This document shows, piece by piece, positions 25,786 to 35,309 of a stretch of DNA of 64,000 bases. A program made the position numbers and the translations under genes. The stretch is from DATKUA01 sp965602675 (GTDB lineage Bacteria > Acidobacteriota > DATKUA01): the NCBI GenBank assembly GCA_965602675.1, contig CBFCZO010000003.1, positions 27,776 through 91,775 of the forward strand, in the 5' to 3' direction. The notes below the pieces were generated by a model, which searched no databases, was not told the DNA's origin, and was given only the letters and a program-made list of their open reading frames with translations. Every line of letters starts with the position of its first letter. Positions within the stretch are counted from its first letter, which is position 1.

Positions 25786-26763
25786 TTAATCTCGCATATC
25801 AGAGAGTTGGTGGACGTCATCTCCGGCAATAATTGCTTCGCTGACATCGGAATCCTGTCCAATACGTGCTCCGGGGCACACAATACAAGACGTAATAGTG
25901 CAGTTTTCGCCGACATCCGCCTCTCCTAAAAAGACAACATCGCGGAGGCGACAGTTCCTCCCTACCCGGACGCCTTCGTGCAGGACGCAGTGTTCGGCGG
26001 TGCTGCCCACAACCGCTCCGGGATCGGGGATAATATTACCGCCGGATTCGGGAAGCAACCTCATTGTGGCCGCGAGCAGACGCCTGGCCGAGCCGATGTC
26101 GATCCAGCGGCCCTGGAAAACGAAACCGCAGAGTTTCTCTCCCGCCGCGATCATCGCCGAGTAGACGTCGCGGACCGAGTCGTATATTTGCCGTGACGGT
26201 GCGAAGTCGAACCAACGCGGCTCGATGACGTGCAGGCCTGCGAACATCAGATCCGCCCGCCAATCGGTGGGGACATCGCAGATTTCTGCGGGCGAGCCCT
26301 CAATCTGGCGGATTCTGTTTTCGATATCGATCAGCACCTTGCCATAACGATTTTCCAGGTCGGGGCGGAGCACCAGCGTGGCGGCAGCTCCGTTTCGATT
26401 GTGAAATTCTATCGCTTCTCGCGCATCGATGCCGATGACAACATCGGAGTTGATGACGACGAATGTTTCCTCGCCGAAGAAATCGCGCACTTTGCCGATG
26501 CCTCCTCCCGTGCCTAGGATCGGGTCCTCATGCGAATAGCTGATCTTGACTCCCAGGCGGGAACCGTCTCCGAGGACGGCGCGGACCGTCTCGGGCAGGT
26601 GGTGCGTATTGACGACTATCTCCATGACACCCGCGCTGCACAGGACCTCAACGCTGTGCTCAATCATCGGCGCGCCGAGGAAGGGCACAGCAGGCTTGGC
26701 CATGTAACGGCTGATCGGCCCCATCCGCTTTCCGAGGCCTGCGGCAAGGATCATCCCTTTCAT
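25786..26763 (-). CDS. NDP-sugar pyrophosphorylase with hexapeptide-repeat C-terminus
   Basis: A 325-residue sugar nucleotidyltransferase. MKGMILAAGLGKRMGPISRYMAKPAVPFLG holds the nucleotide-binding GLGKRM and the lysine segment KPAVPF. INSDVVIG is the metal-binding region, and RWIDIGSARR matches the end of the catalytic domain. From about 235 a left-handed beta-helix is suggested (GAVVGSTAEHCVLHEGVRVGRNCRLRDVV..). It is similar to mannose-1-phosphate guanylyltransferase/GlmU-like proteins, but specificity is unknown. GKRM replaces the commoner GTRL/GTRM. The ATG at 26763 gives the natural family start; the longer frame to 26892 does not align. Confidence 0.85.
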   Translation of the reverse strand: MKGMILAAGLGKRMGPISRYMAKPAVPFLGAPMIEHSVEVLCSAGVMEIVVNTHHLPETVRAVLGDGSRLGVKISYSHEDPILGTGGGIGKVRDFFGEETFVVINSDVVIGIDAREAIEFHNRNGAAATLVLRPDLENRYGKVLIDIENRIRQIEGSPAEICDVPTDWRADLMFAGLHVIEPRWFDFAPSRQIYDSVRDVYSAMIAAGEKLCGFVFQGRWIDIGSARRLLAATMRLLPESGGNIIPDPGAVVGSTAEHCVLHEGVRVGRNCRLRDVVFLGEADVGENCTITSCIVCPGARIGQDSDVSEAIIAGDDVHQLSDMRD

Positions 26764-26875
26764 CGTTGCTCGACACTCTCGATTCGCCTGATTGGCTTGC
26801 TCAATTCCTTTTCCTCCGGCCCTTGCCCGCTGGCCTGGGCTCCCGTAACATACCCGAAATTCAGGAGGCAGGGCA

Positions 26876-27862
26876 ATGTCCGGTTCCCTCAAGAAAAAAT
26901 TGATTATCGGGCTGGCGCTTGGATTCCTGGTCTATGCCGCGTTCGCATTCTTCTTCGACCTTGACGAGCTCCTGCGCGCCGGCGGGACCTTTCCCTGGAT
27001 CATCTTCCCAGTAATTTGCCTGCTGTCGGTGGGCAATTACATCGTGCGGCTCTTCCGCTGGAATTATTACCTCAGGAAGCTCGACATTTCACTTGGCGGA
27101 CGCGAAAGCGCAATCGTCTTTTTCGCAGGCCTGGTGATGTCGATTACGCCCGGCAAGTTCGGCGAGCTGCTAAAGAGCCAGTACGTCAAGAATATCAACG
27201 GCACGGCCCGCCGCCGCACCGGCCCGGTGGTCCTGGCTGAGCGGCTCACGGATCTGATCGGAGTGCTGGTGCTGGTGTCTTTCGGAATCTTCCGCCTCAA
27301 TTACGGCGAGGTCATCTTCTTCGTGGTGCTTGGCTTAATTGTCATTTCTCTTGCCGTTGTATCTTCCCGTAAGCTTTGCCTCGGCTTGCTGGCTCTTGCC
27401 GCGAAGATCCCGATCGTGGGAAAAGTTGCTGACAAATTGGAGGAAGCCTACAAGAACATCTCCGCGCTGCTGCGCCCAGCGCCGCTGTTTATTTCGACGC
27501 TCATGTCGATCCTGGCATGGGGTTGCGAGAGCATCGGATTCTATCTGGTTATAAACGCCTTTCCCGAGGTATCACTCAGCTACACCGACGCCCTCTTCAT
27601 CTATGCCTTCGCCACGATAGTCGGCGCTGTAACAATGCTACCCGGCGGCTTGGGAATCACTGAGGGTACGATGACCGGCCTGATGGTTCTGCTTCACATA
27701 CCGACCGCGGTCGCGGTTGCTTCCACGTTGATCACTCGCCTGGCGACACTCTGGTTCGCCGTCTTCCTGGGCTTGATAATCACCTTCATCTGGCGCCGTC
27801 TGTTGGAGGGTGGCGGAGGTGTTGAGACCGAAGCGGACGGCACTGAATCACTGTCTTCCTAA
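26876..27862 (+). CDS. Flippase-like integral membrane protein (UPF0104/LPG-synthase TM family)
   Basis: A 328-residue inner-membrane protein with about 8 helices. It shows the family's conserved pieces: RLFRWNYYLR, SITPGKFGELLKSQYVK, and GAVTMLPGGLGITEGTM. Relatives include the transmembrane half of MprF (lysyl-phosphatidylglycerol flippase) and AglD-like proteins; a lipid-linked substrate is therefore likely. AGGAGG lies seven nt before the ATG. It is divergent from the nucleotidyltransferase operon (112 bp between starts) and convergent with nadB. Confidence 0.85.
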   Translation: MSGSLKKKLIIGLALGFLVYAAFAFFFDLDELLRAGGTFPWIIFPVICLLSVGNYIVRLFRWNYYLRKLDISLGGRESAIVFFAGLVMSITPGKFGELLKSQYVKNINGTARRRTGPVVLAERLTDLIGVLVLVSFGIFRLNYGEVIFFVVLGLIVISLAVVSSRKLCLGLLALAAKIPIVGKVADKLEEAYKNISALLRPAPLFISTLMSILAWGCESIGFYLVINAFPEVSLSYTDALFIYAFATIVGAVTMLPGGLGITEGTMTGLMVLLHIPTAVAVASTLITRLATLWFAVFLGLIITFIWRRLLEGGGGVETEADGTESLSS

Positions 27863-27904
27863 TATTCAAGAGTGAAAGGCACCAGCCTGGACGCTGACGC
27901 TGAA

Positions 27905-29482
27905 TCAGATGTCCACGATGGTGTGGAACTGGTGGCGGCGCCAGTTACGGTCGTCCTTTTTCGGGAAATCAGTGCGAAAGTGGGCTCCGCGACTTTCCGT
28001 TCTACGGATGGCGAACGAGGCGATGATGTCTCCCACCATGGCCATATTTCTCATCTCCAACCATTCACGATCGGGCACGAGCAGGTCGGTATCCGCCCGA
28101 AGGGGCTTGAGCCATTCCCGCGCTTCCTCGAGAGTCGTTCCGCAGCGCTCTATGCCGACACGCCGCAGCATCAGGTCGCCCATCTTGGACCGGGTTTTCT
28201 CAAGCCAATCTTTGTCCTTGTCGGCAGGCCGATCAGCGATTTTCGGCGCGGGAGGCGCGTTGCCCGGTTGCTCAAGGGTATCTTCCAGCATCGCCTCTCC
28301 GCAGCGTCCGCCGAATACCAGGCCTTCCAACAGGGAATTAGAGGCCAACCTGTTGGCGCCGTGCACTCCGGTGCAGGCAACCTCGCCCGCGGCGTAAAGG
28401 CCGGGTATCGCTGTTCTCCCCCAACGGTCGGTGCGCACGCCTCCCATGCTGTAGTGAGCCGCGGGAAGGACCGGAATCTGATCGGTGGCGAGGTCCAGTC
28501 GGTATTCCTGAAGCGTTTCGAAGATCATCGGGAAGCGCTGCCGGGCGAAGTCGGGATCGAGTGCACTGAGATCGAGATATATTCGCTCGTCCCCCTGTTT
28601 GCGCACCTCGGCCATGATCGAACGGGCCACCACGTCACGCGGCGCCATCTCGGCGTCGGGGTGATAGTCCTTCATGAATCTATTTCCCTCGCCGTTGCGC
28701 AGCACGCCCCCCTCGCCGCGTATCGCCTCGGTCAGGAGAAAGTTTGGCGCTCCCGGCAGGTTCAGAGTTGTGGGGTGGAATTGGATGAACTCCATGTCCA
28801 TCAACTCCGCACCGGCACGGGCGGCGATGGCGACGCCGTCGCATGTCGCGAACGGGGGATTGGAAGTGATTCGGTAGAGGCGGCCGCATCCGCCGGTAGC
28901 GAGCATTACGCGTCCCGCGAGCAGTGGAAAAAACCTGCTGGTATTAGTATCCAGCACCCAAACGCCCGCACAGCGGCCGTTGTCGTCTACAAGCAGGTCG
29001 ACAGTGAATAGATAGTCAAGCAGCTTGATCTGAGGAATCGTTTTTGCCTTGGAGCCAAGCGCACGCACTATCTCGCGGCCCGTGGAATCGCCGCGGGAGT
29101 GTAGCACCCGCCGGGTGCTGTGGGCGGCCTCGCGCGTGAAGGAAAGTCTGCCGCCCTCCCGATCGAATTCCGCGCCCCAATCAATCAGTTCAAGTATATA
29201 AGCAGGCCCCTCTCGGACCATTGTCCTCACTGCCACTTCGTCGCAGAGCCCGTCGCCGGCCGCGATCGTATCTTCCTGGTGCAGTCCGATGCGGTCTTCA
29301 TCGCCGAGGGCGACAGCCACGCCTCCCTGGGCCTGCTCGCTGCTCGATTCGTGGAGTGCATCCTTGGAGAGGACGGCTACGCTGCCCGCTTGCGATACTT
29401 CGATCGCCGCCCTCAGGCCGGCCACTCCGCTGCCGATGACGATGAAATCCCAGCGGTCACTCGCAATACCGGTCGCGCACAT
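27905..29482 (-). CDS. nadB: L-aspartate oxidase
   Basis: Oxidises L-aspartate to iminoaspartate, the first step of de novo NAD synthesis. The 525-residue protein has the FAD-binding GSGVAGLRAAIEV near residue 17, the SSSEQAQGGVAVAL segment, HSRGDSTGREIVRAL, and HYSMGGVRTDRWGRT with the following GLYAAGEVACTGVHGANRLASNSLLEGL. These are diagnostic of NadB against succinate dehydrogenase flavoproteins. GGAG lies eight nt before the ATG. nadA and nadC are not adjacent. A dyad at 29518-29546 may be its operator. Confidence 0.96.
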   Translation of the reverse strand: MCATGIASDRWDFIVIGSGVAGLRAAIEVSQAGSVAVLSKDALHESSSEQAQGGVAVALGDEDRIGLHQEDTIAAGDGLCDEVAVRTMVREGPAYILELIDWGAEFDREGGRLSFTREAAHSTRRVLHSRGDSTGREIVRALGSKAKTIPQIKLLDYLFTVDLLVDDNGRCAGVWVLDTNTSRFFPLLAGRVMLATGGCGRLYRITSNPPFATCDGVAIAARAGAELMDMEFIQFHPTTLNLPGAPNFLLTEAIRGEGGVLRNGEGNRFMKDYHPDAEMAPRDVVARSIMAEVRKQGDERIYLDLSALDPDFARQRFPMIFETLQEYRLDLATDQIPVLPAAHYSMGGVRTDRWGRTAIPGLYAAGEVACTGVHGANRLASNSLLEGLVFGGRCGEAMLEDTLEQPGNAPPAPKIADRPADKDKDWLEKTRSKMGDLMLRRVGIERCGTTLEEAREWLKPLRADTDLLVPDREWLEMRNMAMVGDIIASFAIRRTESRGAHFRTDFPKKDDRNWRRHQFHTIVDI

Positions 29483-29517
29483 GCGGGGACTCCACTGATC
29501 ATTTTTTCCAACTATAT

Positions 29518-29546
29518 CATAAATTCATTCATATGTGTGATTTATG
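29518..29546. promoter_or_regulatory. Candidate operator dyad upstream of nadB
   Basis: CATAAAT (29518-29524) and ATTTATG (29540-29546) form an inverted repeat with a 15-nt spacer. It lies 35-65 nt upstream of the nadB start, in a strongly AT-rich divergent promoter region. It could bind a regulator of NAD synthesis. I do not recognise the site as that of a named regulator. Confidence 0.35.
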
Positions 29547-29579
29547 AGGACCTGCAGGATGCCGATAAGAATATATGGT

Positions 29580-29608
29580 TTGCCTAGCCTTGATCGGTGT
29601 GCTATATA
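29580..29608 (+). promoter_or_regulatory. Probable sigma-70-type promoter of the 100-aa gene
   Basis: TTGCCT (29580-29585) and TATATA (29603-29608) are spaced by 17 bp, about 58 nt upstream of the ATG at 29667. Confidence 0.45.
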
Positions 29609-29666
29609 GTTATTGAATCTGTTTGTTCCTGTTTTGGCGAGTAGACGAGGAGATCATTACATAATT

Positions 29667-29969
29667 ATGAACGTCGAAGAGAAGTTGAAGGTTTTGCTGC
29701 GAGAGCTCTCCTCCGCCATCAGCCGTTCCCTTTCCACACCGGAGAATCTGGCCCGCCTGGATGTGCTGCAGAAAAGCGGATACGAGATCTATCTGATCCT
29801 TGAAGCGACCGAGGAGAATTCCGGCAAGTTGAATCCCACGCCGATAGTTCCGCTCCCTCTCCGCCCGGAACCACAGAAGACCGCCGCTCAGCAAAAGAAG
29901 CCCTTCTTGTTCGAGTTGAGCGAAGAAGACAAGGATTTCCTGCGGACGCTGAAGATTAAAGTCGACTAG
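29667..29969 (+). CDS. Small conserved-looking protein of unknown function
   Basis: A 100-residue soluble protein. Residues 1-55 look helical (MNVEEKLKVLLRELSSAISRS, then a LDVLQKSGYEIYLILEA segment). Residues 55-80 are a proline-rich linker, and the C-terminus is charged (ELSEEDKDFLRTLKIKVD). AGGAG lies 14 nt before the chosen ATG; the frame is open from 29613 but lacks a better start. It has its own promoter and ends shortly before the convergent phosphatase-like gene. I do not recognise the family. Confidence 0.6.
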   Translation: MNVEEKLKVLLRELSSAISRSLSTPENLARLDVLQKSGYEIYLILEATEENSGKLNPTPIVPLPLRPEPQKTAAQQKKPFLFELSEEDKDFLRTLKIKVD

Positions 29970-30010
29970 CCAGGGATACCTGGAGACCCCGACCGCGCAT
30001 TCAGCCCATG

Positions 30011-30898
30011 TTAATGGATCTTTACTCGTATCCCGAAGTGTCGGCAGACTGCAGCTGCAATCCCCGTGATTGAGGAGATTCCATCGAAAAGCCGTTCTGC
30101 GCCGTCGCCCCAGGCAGCCAGAGGCACATCGTTGTTCGTATGCGAGCGTGAGGATTCGTCCTCGATATTCCCGTGGTCGCTGCAAAGGGCGATGCAGTGG
30201 CGATCAAGGTCTGCTTCGGCGAGCAGTGCGGCGATCATACTGTCCAGAGAAGTTAAAACTTCTTCGGGCGAGCGGTTTATTCTCTTGTGCGCGGCGGCAT
30301 CGGTGAGGAAATATTCGTAGAGGATGAAATCGTAATCGTTGAGCATTGCCGCAAGGCTCTCCGCCGAAACTACCGGATTTTGCTCCGGAACATCGAAGCC
30401 TGAATGAACCAGCACGCGATTCGTGAAATCCTGATAGACGGCCTCGCCGGAAGGAATCTGCCATATCCAGCGCGGTTTCATGCCCGCGTAAAGCATATGC
30501 AGGGTGGTCGCGCTCATTCTGCTGACCGGCCGGAGGAAGTAAGCCGGTGAGAAAGCGTTGGCGAAAGTAGCTCTCAGCCCGGCTCGCGTCAGACGAATGA
30601 AGATGCTGTCTTCCCTGAGTAGCCCGCGCAGCTTTCTGTTCGGCCAACCGCTCAGGTGAGCTCCCACTAATTCGGCCGTGTTGACTCCCGTGAAAATAGC
30701 AGTCTGGCCCGTGGCGCTTTGCGGCTTGCCGTCGACGCCCATGGTGGTGTCGGCGCTGCGCAATAGACCTCCCTGGTAATCGTAGCTGTCGATGGAATCC
30801 TTGTAGAAGGCCAGGGCACGCACATCGGCCGTTTGTAACGGATTGCCCCGGCGCGCTCCGAGGCCGAGGCCGTCGATAAAAAGCAATAGTAAGGACAT
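30011..30898 (-). CDS. Alkaline-phosphatase-superfamily metalloenzyme
   Basis: A 295-residue protein of the iPGM/alkaline phosphatase superfamily. Candidate metal ligands are Asp in MSLLLLFIDGLGLG, the nucleophile region PQSATGQTAIFTG, Asp/His in FLTDAAAHK, Asp-His in LCSDHGNIED and His in SHTNNDVP. No membrane or lipid anchor beyond the hydrophobic start. The reaction is unknown; relatives include phosphoglycerate mutases, phosphopentomutases and sulfatases. The start has no ribosome-binding site. The ATG lies 8 nt after the atpE terminator hairpin, so expression depends on read-through or on leaderless initiation. Confidence 0.75.
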   Translation of the reverse strand: MSLLLLFIDGLGLGARRGNPLQTADVRALAFYKDSIDSYDYQGGLLRSADTTMGVDGKPQSATGQTAIFTGVNTAELVGAHLSGWPNRKLRGLLREDSIFIRLTRAGLRATFANAFSPAYFLRPVSRMSATTLHMLYAGMKPRWIWQIPSGEAVYQDFTNRVLVHSGFDVPEQNPVVSAESLAAMLNDYDFILYEYFLTDAAAHKRINRSPEEVLTSLDSMIAALLAEADLDRHCIALCSDHGNIEDESSRSHTNNDVPLAAWGDGAERLFDGISSITGIAAAVCRHFGIRVKIH

Positions 30899-30906
30899 GG
30901 ACAAAA

Positions 30907-30930
30907 GGGGAAGGCGCACACGCCTTCCCC
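30907..30930 (-). terminator. Rho-independent terminator of the F0 operon
   Basis: On the minus strand a perfect 10-bp stem GGGGAAGGCG/CGCCTTCCCC with a TGTG loop is followed directly by TTTTGT. It lies 32 nt past the atpE stop and immediately before the start codon of the next gene. Confidence 0.9.
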
Positions 30931-30962
30931 CGCCTGTTAAGCGATTTGTTGCCGGTTCCGCC

Positions 30963-31295
30963 CTACAGGGCGACCTTGACGAAGATGACGGCAAGCACGT
31001 AGAGCGCGAGCGTCTCGATTAGTACCAGCGTGAGAATGAACGCAGTCTGCAACCTGCCGGCAGCGCTGGGATTACGGCTGACTCCCTCGCAGAAGCTCTT
31101 GACGGAGATTGCCATGGCGATGGCCGCGAACGACGAAACTATAGCCATGCCAAACGCCGACGATATGAACAGCCAAACCTGGGCGGCGCCGTCCGCGTGG
31201 CCAGCCTCGACCGTTTCCTCTTCTTGAGCAAGCGCTGGTGCTGCGATCATCAATAGTGCCAGCAGTGTGATGGGAAAGAGAAATGCTTTATTCAC
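30963..31295 (-). CDS. atpE: F-type ATP synthase subunit c, with N-terminal signal-like extension
   Basis: Proteolipid that forms the rotor ring. The last about 70 residues are the two-helix hairpin: helix 1 AFGMAIVSSFAAIAMAI, polar loop SRNPSAAG, helix 2 TAFILTLVLIETLALYV with the ion-binding Glu94. Before it comes a typical secretion signal, NKAFLFPITLLALLMIAAPALA, and a short acidic stretch, so the mature c subunit is probably processed. The start is GTG at 31295, with GAGGAGG seven nt upstream; an ATG at 31340 would lie inside atpB. Subunits b, delta, alpha, gamma, beta and epsilon are not in the window. Confidence 0.93.
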   Translation of the reverse strand: MNKAFLFPITLLALLMIAAPALAQEEETVEAGHADGAAQVWLFISSAFGMAIVSSFAAIAMAISVKSFCEGVSRNPSAAGRLQTAFILTLVLIETLALYVLAVIFVKVAL

Positions 31296-31323
31296 GGTTT
31301 TCCTCCTCGCTACACCCTCAATG

Positions 31324-32028
31324 TCAGTGCTCCTCTGCAACAGCGCCGCTGATGTATATGGTCGATAGCATCGTGAAGATGAACGTCTGCAGAACCGCCA
31401 TCAGCAGGCCGAGCGCAACCATCGGTGCCGGAAGCACTAATGGAAAAAGCTGGGTGAAAGCGCCCACCACTACGTGGTCGGCACTCATACTTCCCGAAAG
31501 ACGTAAACTCAGGGAGAGCAGGCGCGCCAGGTGGCTGATCATCTCCGAGATCAGCATCAACGGCGCAAGCGCTGCGAGCGGTCCCATGAACGTTCGCGCG
31601 TAGCCGATGGGACCGTGCTGCCTGATACCCTGGGCGTTGTAATAGATGAACGACGAGATCGCAAACGCAAGTGTGGTGCTCAGGTACGGCGTCGGCGAGG
31701 TCAGTAAGGGCACCACGCCGATAGCGTTGAACGTCACGATGGTGACTGAGAATCCTCCGATGACCGCAAAATGGTAGTGCGGTTTCACGGGCACGTTGCT
31801 GGTTACCATTCCCCTGATCGCCGTGTAGACGGCTTCCAGCATTTGCTGGAAGGATCCGCGGTTGTCGGGATGCAGGCGGCGGCCGATCAGTGGCAACGCG
31901 ATCACCAGGATAAGGGTGATCAGGGTAACCATCACCACGTGGTCGCTGTTAAGAAACTGCACTTCCTGCGGAAGCCCGTCCAGGATTGGCTTGAGCAGCA
32001 GGTACGGCAAAGATAGCTCGTGTTTCAT
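31324..32028 (-). CDS. atpB: F-type ATP synthase subunit a
   Basis: A 234-residue inner-membrane stator subunit forming the ion half-channels. Conserved parts are PTPYLSTTLAFA and LLSLSLRLSG, where Arg176 is the essential arginine facing the c-ring carboxylate. The C-terminal LQTFIFTMLSTIYISGA helix is also typical. LRLSG replaces the more frequent LRLFGN. The gene precedes atpE by 28 nt. Confidence 0.95.
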   Translation of the reverse strand: MKHELSLPYLLLKPILDGLPQEVQFLNSDHVVMVTLITLILVIALPLIGRRLHPDNRGSFQQMLEAVYTAIRGMVTSNVPVKPHYHFAVIGGFSVTIVTFNAIGVVPLLTSPTPYLSTTLAFAISSFIYYNAQGIRQHGPIGYARTFMGPLAALAPLMLISEMISHLARLLSLSLRLSGSMSADHVVVGAFTQLFPLVLPAPMVALGLLMAVLQTFIFTMLSTIYISGAVAEEH

Positions 32029-32046
32029 CTATGTGCTCTTGGTTCT

Positions 32047-32430
32047 CTAAGCCCTCAGGGCAAAAAACTCCAAGACCAGTTCCACAACGATCGCGGGCAG
32101 GAAAATTGATAAGCCCGCAATAAAAGGCTCCAGGTGGAGCCAAGGTGCCTGGAGAATAGCATAGAGGGTAACCGCGAGCAATACGAATCTCCAGGACACA
32201 CGCCACCACAGCCTGCGCCGCATGCGCTTCTGACTGATGGCGTAAACGCCCTTGACCGCGCCGTGGGTCCACAAGCCGCAGAGCAGCATCAGCAGGCCGC
32301 CGGTCAGCGCGCTGGCTGCGTGCCCGAGCCCCCAGAACGCCGCTCCGCCGGTCACAATCGGCAGCAACGCCAGTGCCGCGATATAGGTGCGCTGGAGCGT
32401 GCGGTCGGTCTCCTCGGGAAAGAGGTTCAT
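32047..32430 (-). CDS. AtpI-like small membrane protein of the F0 operon
   Basis: A 127-residue protein with four predicted helices (about 17-35, 37-55, 75-95, 98-120). A basic loop RMRRRLWW sits between the second and third. The layout and position directly before atpB match the UncI/AtpI family of assembly factors for the c ring. Sequence conservation is too low to be firm. It starts 1 nt after the stop of the AtpZ-like gene. Confidence 0.6.
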   Translation of the reverse strand: MNLFPEETDRTLQRTYIAALALLPIVTGGAAFWGLGHAASALTGGLLMLLCGLWTHGAVKGVYAISQKRMRRRLWWRVSWRFVLLAVTLYAILQAPWLHLEPFIAGLSIFLPAIVVELVLEFFALRA

Positions 32431-32431
32431 T

Positions 32432-32638
32432 TCAGCCGCTTTTCTCCAGGCGTTTCAATGTTCTTAGCAGATTGACCACGGCCCCCGCAAGGCCGAGTGC
32501 CATCAAAGACAAGGTGAGCAAGGGAGCCGTGCCGAAGATATCGTCGAGCCAGTTTCCCACCCACAAGCCGATAAGGATAGCTGCGACGAACCCCAGCCCT
32601 GCCGCGCTCAGCTCAGCGTAGAGGTGCCCTTTGTCCAT
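32432..32638 (-). CDS. AtpZ/AtpI family protein
   Basis: A 68-residue protein with two helices: LSAAGLGFVAAILIGLWVGNWLDDIFG and the following LLTLSLMALGLAGAVVNL. The G-W-x-D segment between helices is the AtpZ hallmark. AtpZ/AtpI proteins assist F0 assembly or Mg2+/Ca2+ supply. It is the first gene of the F0 operon. The promoter -10 (TATATT, 32650-32645) is only 6 nt from the ATG, so the transcript may be leaderless. No Shine-Dalgarno sequence is visible. Confidence 0.75.
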   Translation of the reverse strand: MDKGHLYAELSAAGLGFVAAILIGLWVGNWLDDIFGTAPLLTLSLMALGLAGAVVNLLRTLKRLEKSG

Positions 32639-32644
32639 GGGCCT

Positions 32645-32673
32645 AATATATGCCAGCGCCGCTGGCTCTACAA
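32645..32673 (-). promoter_or_regulatory. Promoter of the F0 (ATP synthase) operon
   Basis: On the minus strand TTGTAG (32673-32668) and TATATT (32650-32645) are separated by exactly 17 bp. The spacer holds the inverted repeat GCCAGC-GCC-GCTGGC. Transcription should start near 32638, which is the A of the first gene's ATG. Confidence 0.6.
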
Positions 32674-32692
32674 CAACGCCGCTCACACGAAA

Positions 32693-32719
32693 ACGGCGGG
32701 GCATCCTGTGCCCCGCCGT
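32693..32719 (-). terminator. Terminator of the maeB gene
   Basis: On the minus strand a perfect 11-bp stem ACGGCGGGGCA/TGCCCCGCCGT with a 5-nt loop is followed by TTTCG. It lies 39 nt past the malic-enzyme stop and isolates it from the F0 promoter. Confidence 0.85.
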
Positions 32720-32757
32720 CTGTGATTCTTACCTCAATCCGCTGCGTTTTCAGTCTG

Positions 32758-35028
<2,271 letters not shown>

Positions 35029-35142
35029 CGTCAAAACTCCTCAATTGTTCCTAAAGATTCATTTGGAAAAGAGTTGCAGGAGATTATAAGCACAATTACG
35101 TTGCATAGTTAATTCCCAAGTGCATACGACCTGTAATCGAGA

Positions 35143-35179
35143 ATTCTTTCACCATTGGCAAAAACAGTCAAGTGCCAAT
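35143..35179 (-). promoter_or_regulatory. Probable maeB promoter with overlapping dyad
   Basis: On the minus strand TTGACT (35171-35166) is followed after 17 bp by AAGAAT (35148-35143). The inverted repeat ATTGGCA (35154-35160) / TGCCAAT (35173-35179), spacer 12 nt, brackets the -35 element and is a good operator candidate. The leader to the ATG is about 110 nt. Confidence 0.45.
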
Positions 35180-35246
35180 CGATAATCCCGGTGGAATCGT
35201 CAGTGGAGCGCTGGTATTCTGCCAGGGAGCAGGGAATACGACTCAC

Positions 35247-35276
35247 TTGTGAATAAAATATTAGCTAATATGTTAT
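35247..35276 (+). promoter_or_regulatory. Probable PhzF-gene promoter with 14-bp palindrome
   Basis: TTGTGA (35247-35252) and TATGTT (35269-35274) are 16 bp apart. The perfect palindrome ATATTAGCTAATAT (35258-35271) fills the spacer and reaches into the -10. A protein bound there would block the promoter, so this looks like a repressor site for the gene at 35310. Confidence 0.45.
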
Positions 35277-35309
35277 GGTGTTCATAATCTGCCCACATCG
35301 GAGGTAGTT

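Noticed and set aside
27872..29011. 379-codon plus-strand frame opposite nadB
   Set aside because: Antisense to nadB, which has diagnostic FAD and substrate motifs; the frame product resembles no protein.
30963..31295. Sodium specificity of the c ring
   Set aside because: The second helix has E-T-L-A-L-Y, partly like the Na+ type (E-S-T-x-x-Y), but the Gln expected in helix 1 (13 residues before the loop Arg) is Met. The ion cannot be decided.
35154..35179. TTGGCA/TGCCAA upstream of maeB as a sigma-54 promoter
   Set aside because: On neither strand does GC occur 10 bp after the GG, so the -24/-12 geometry fails.
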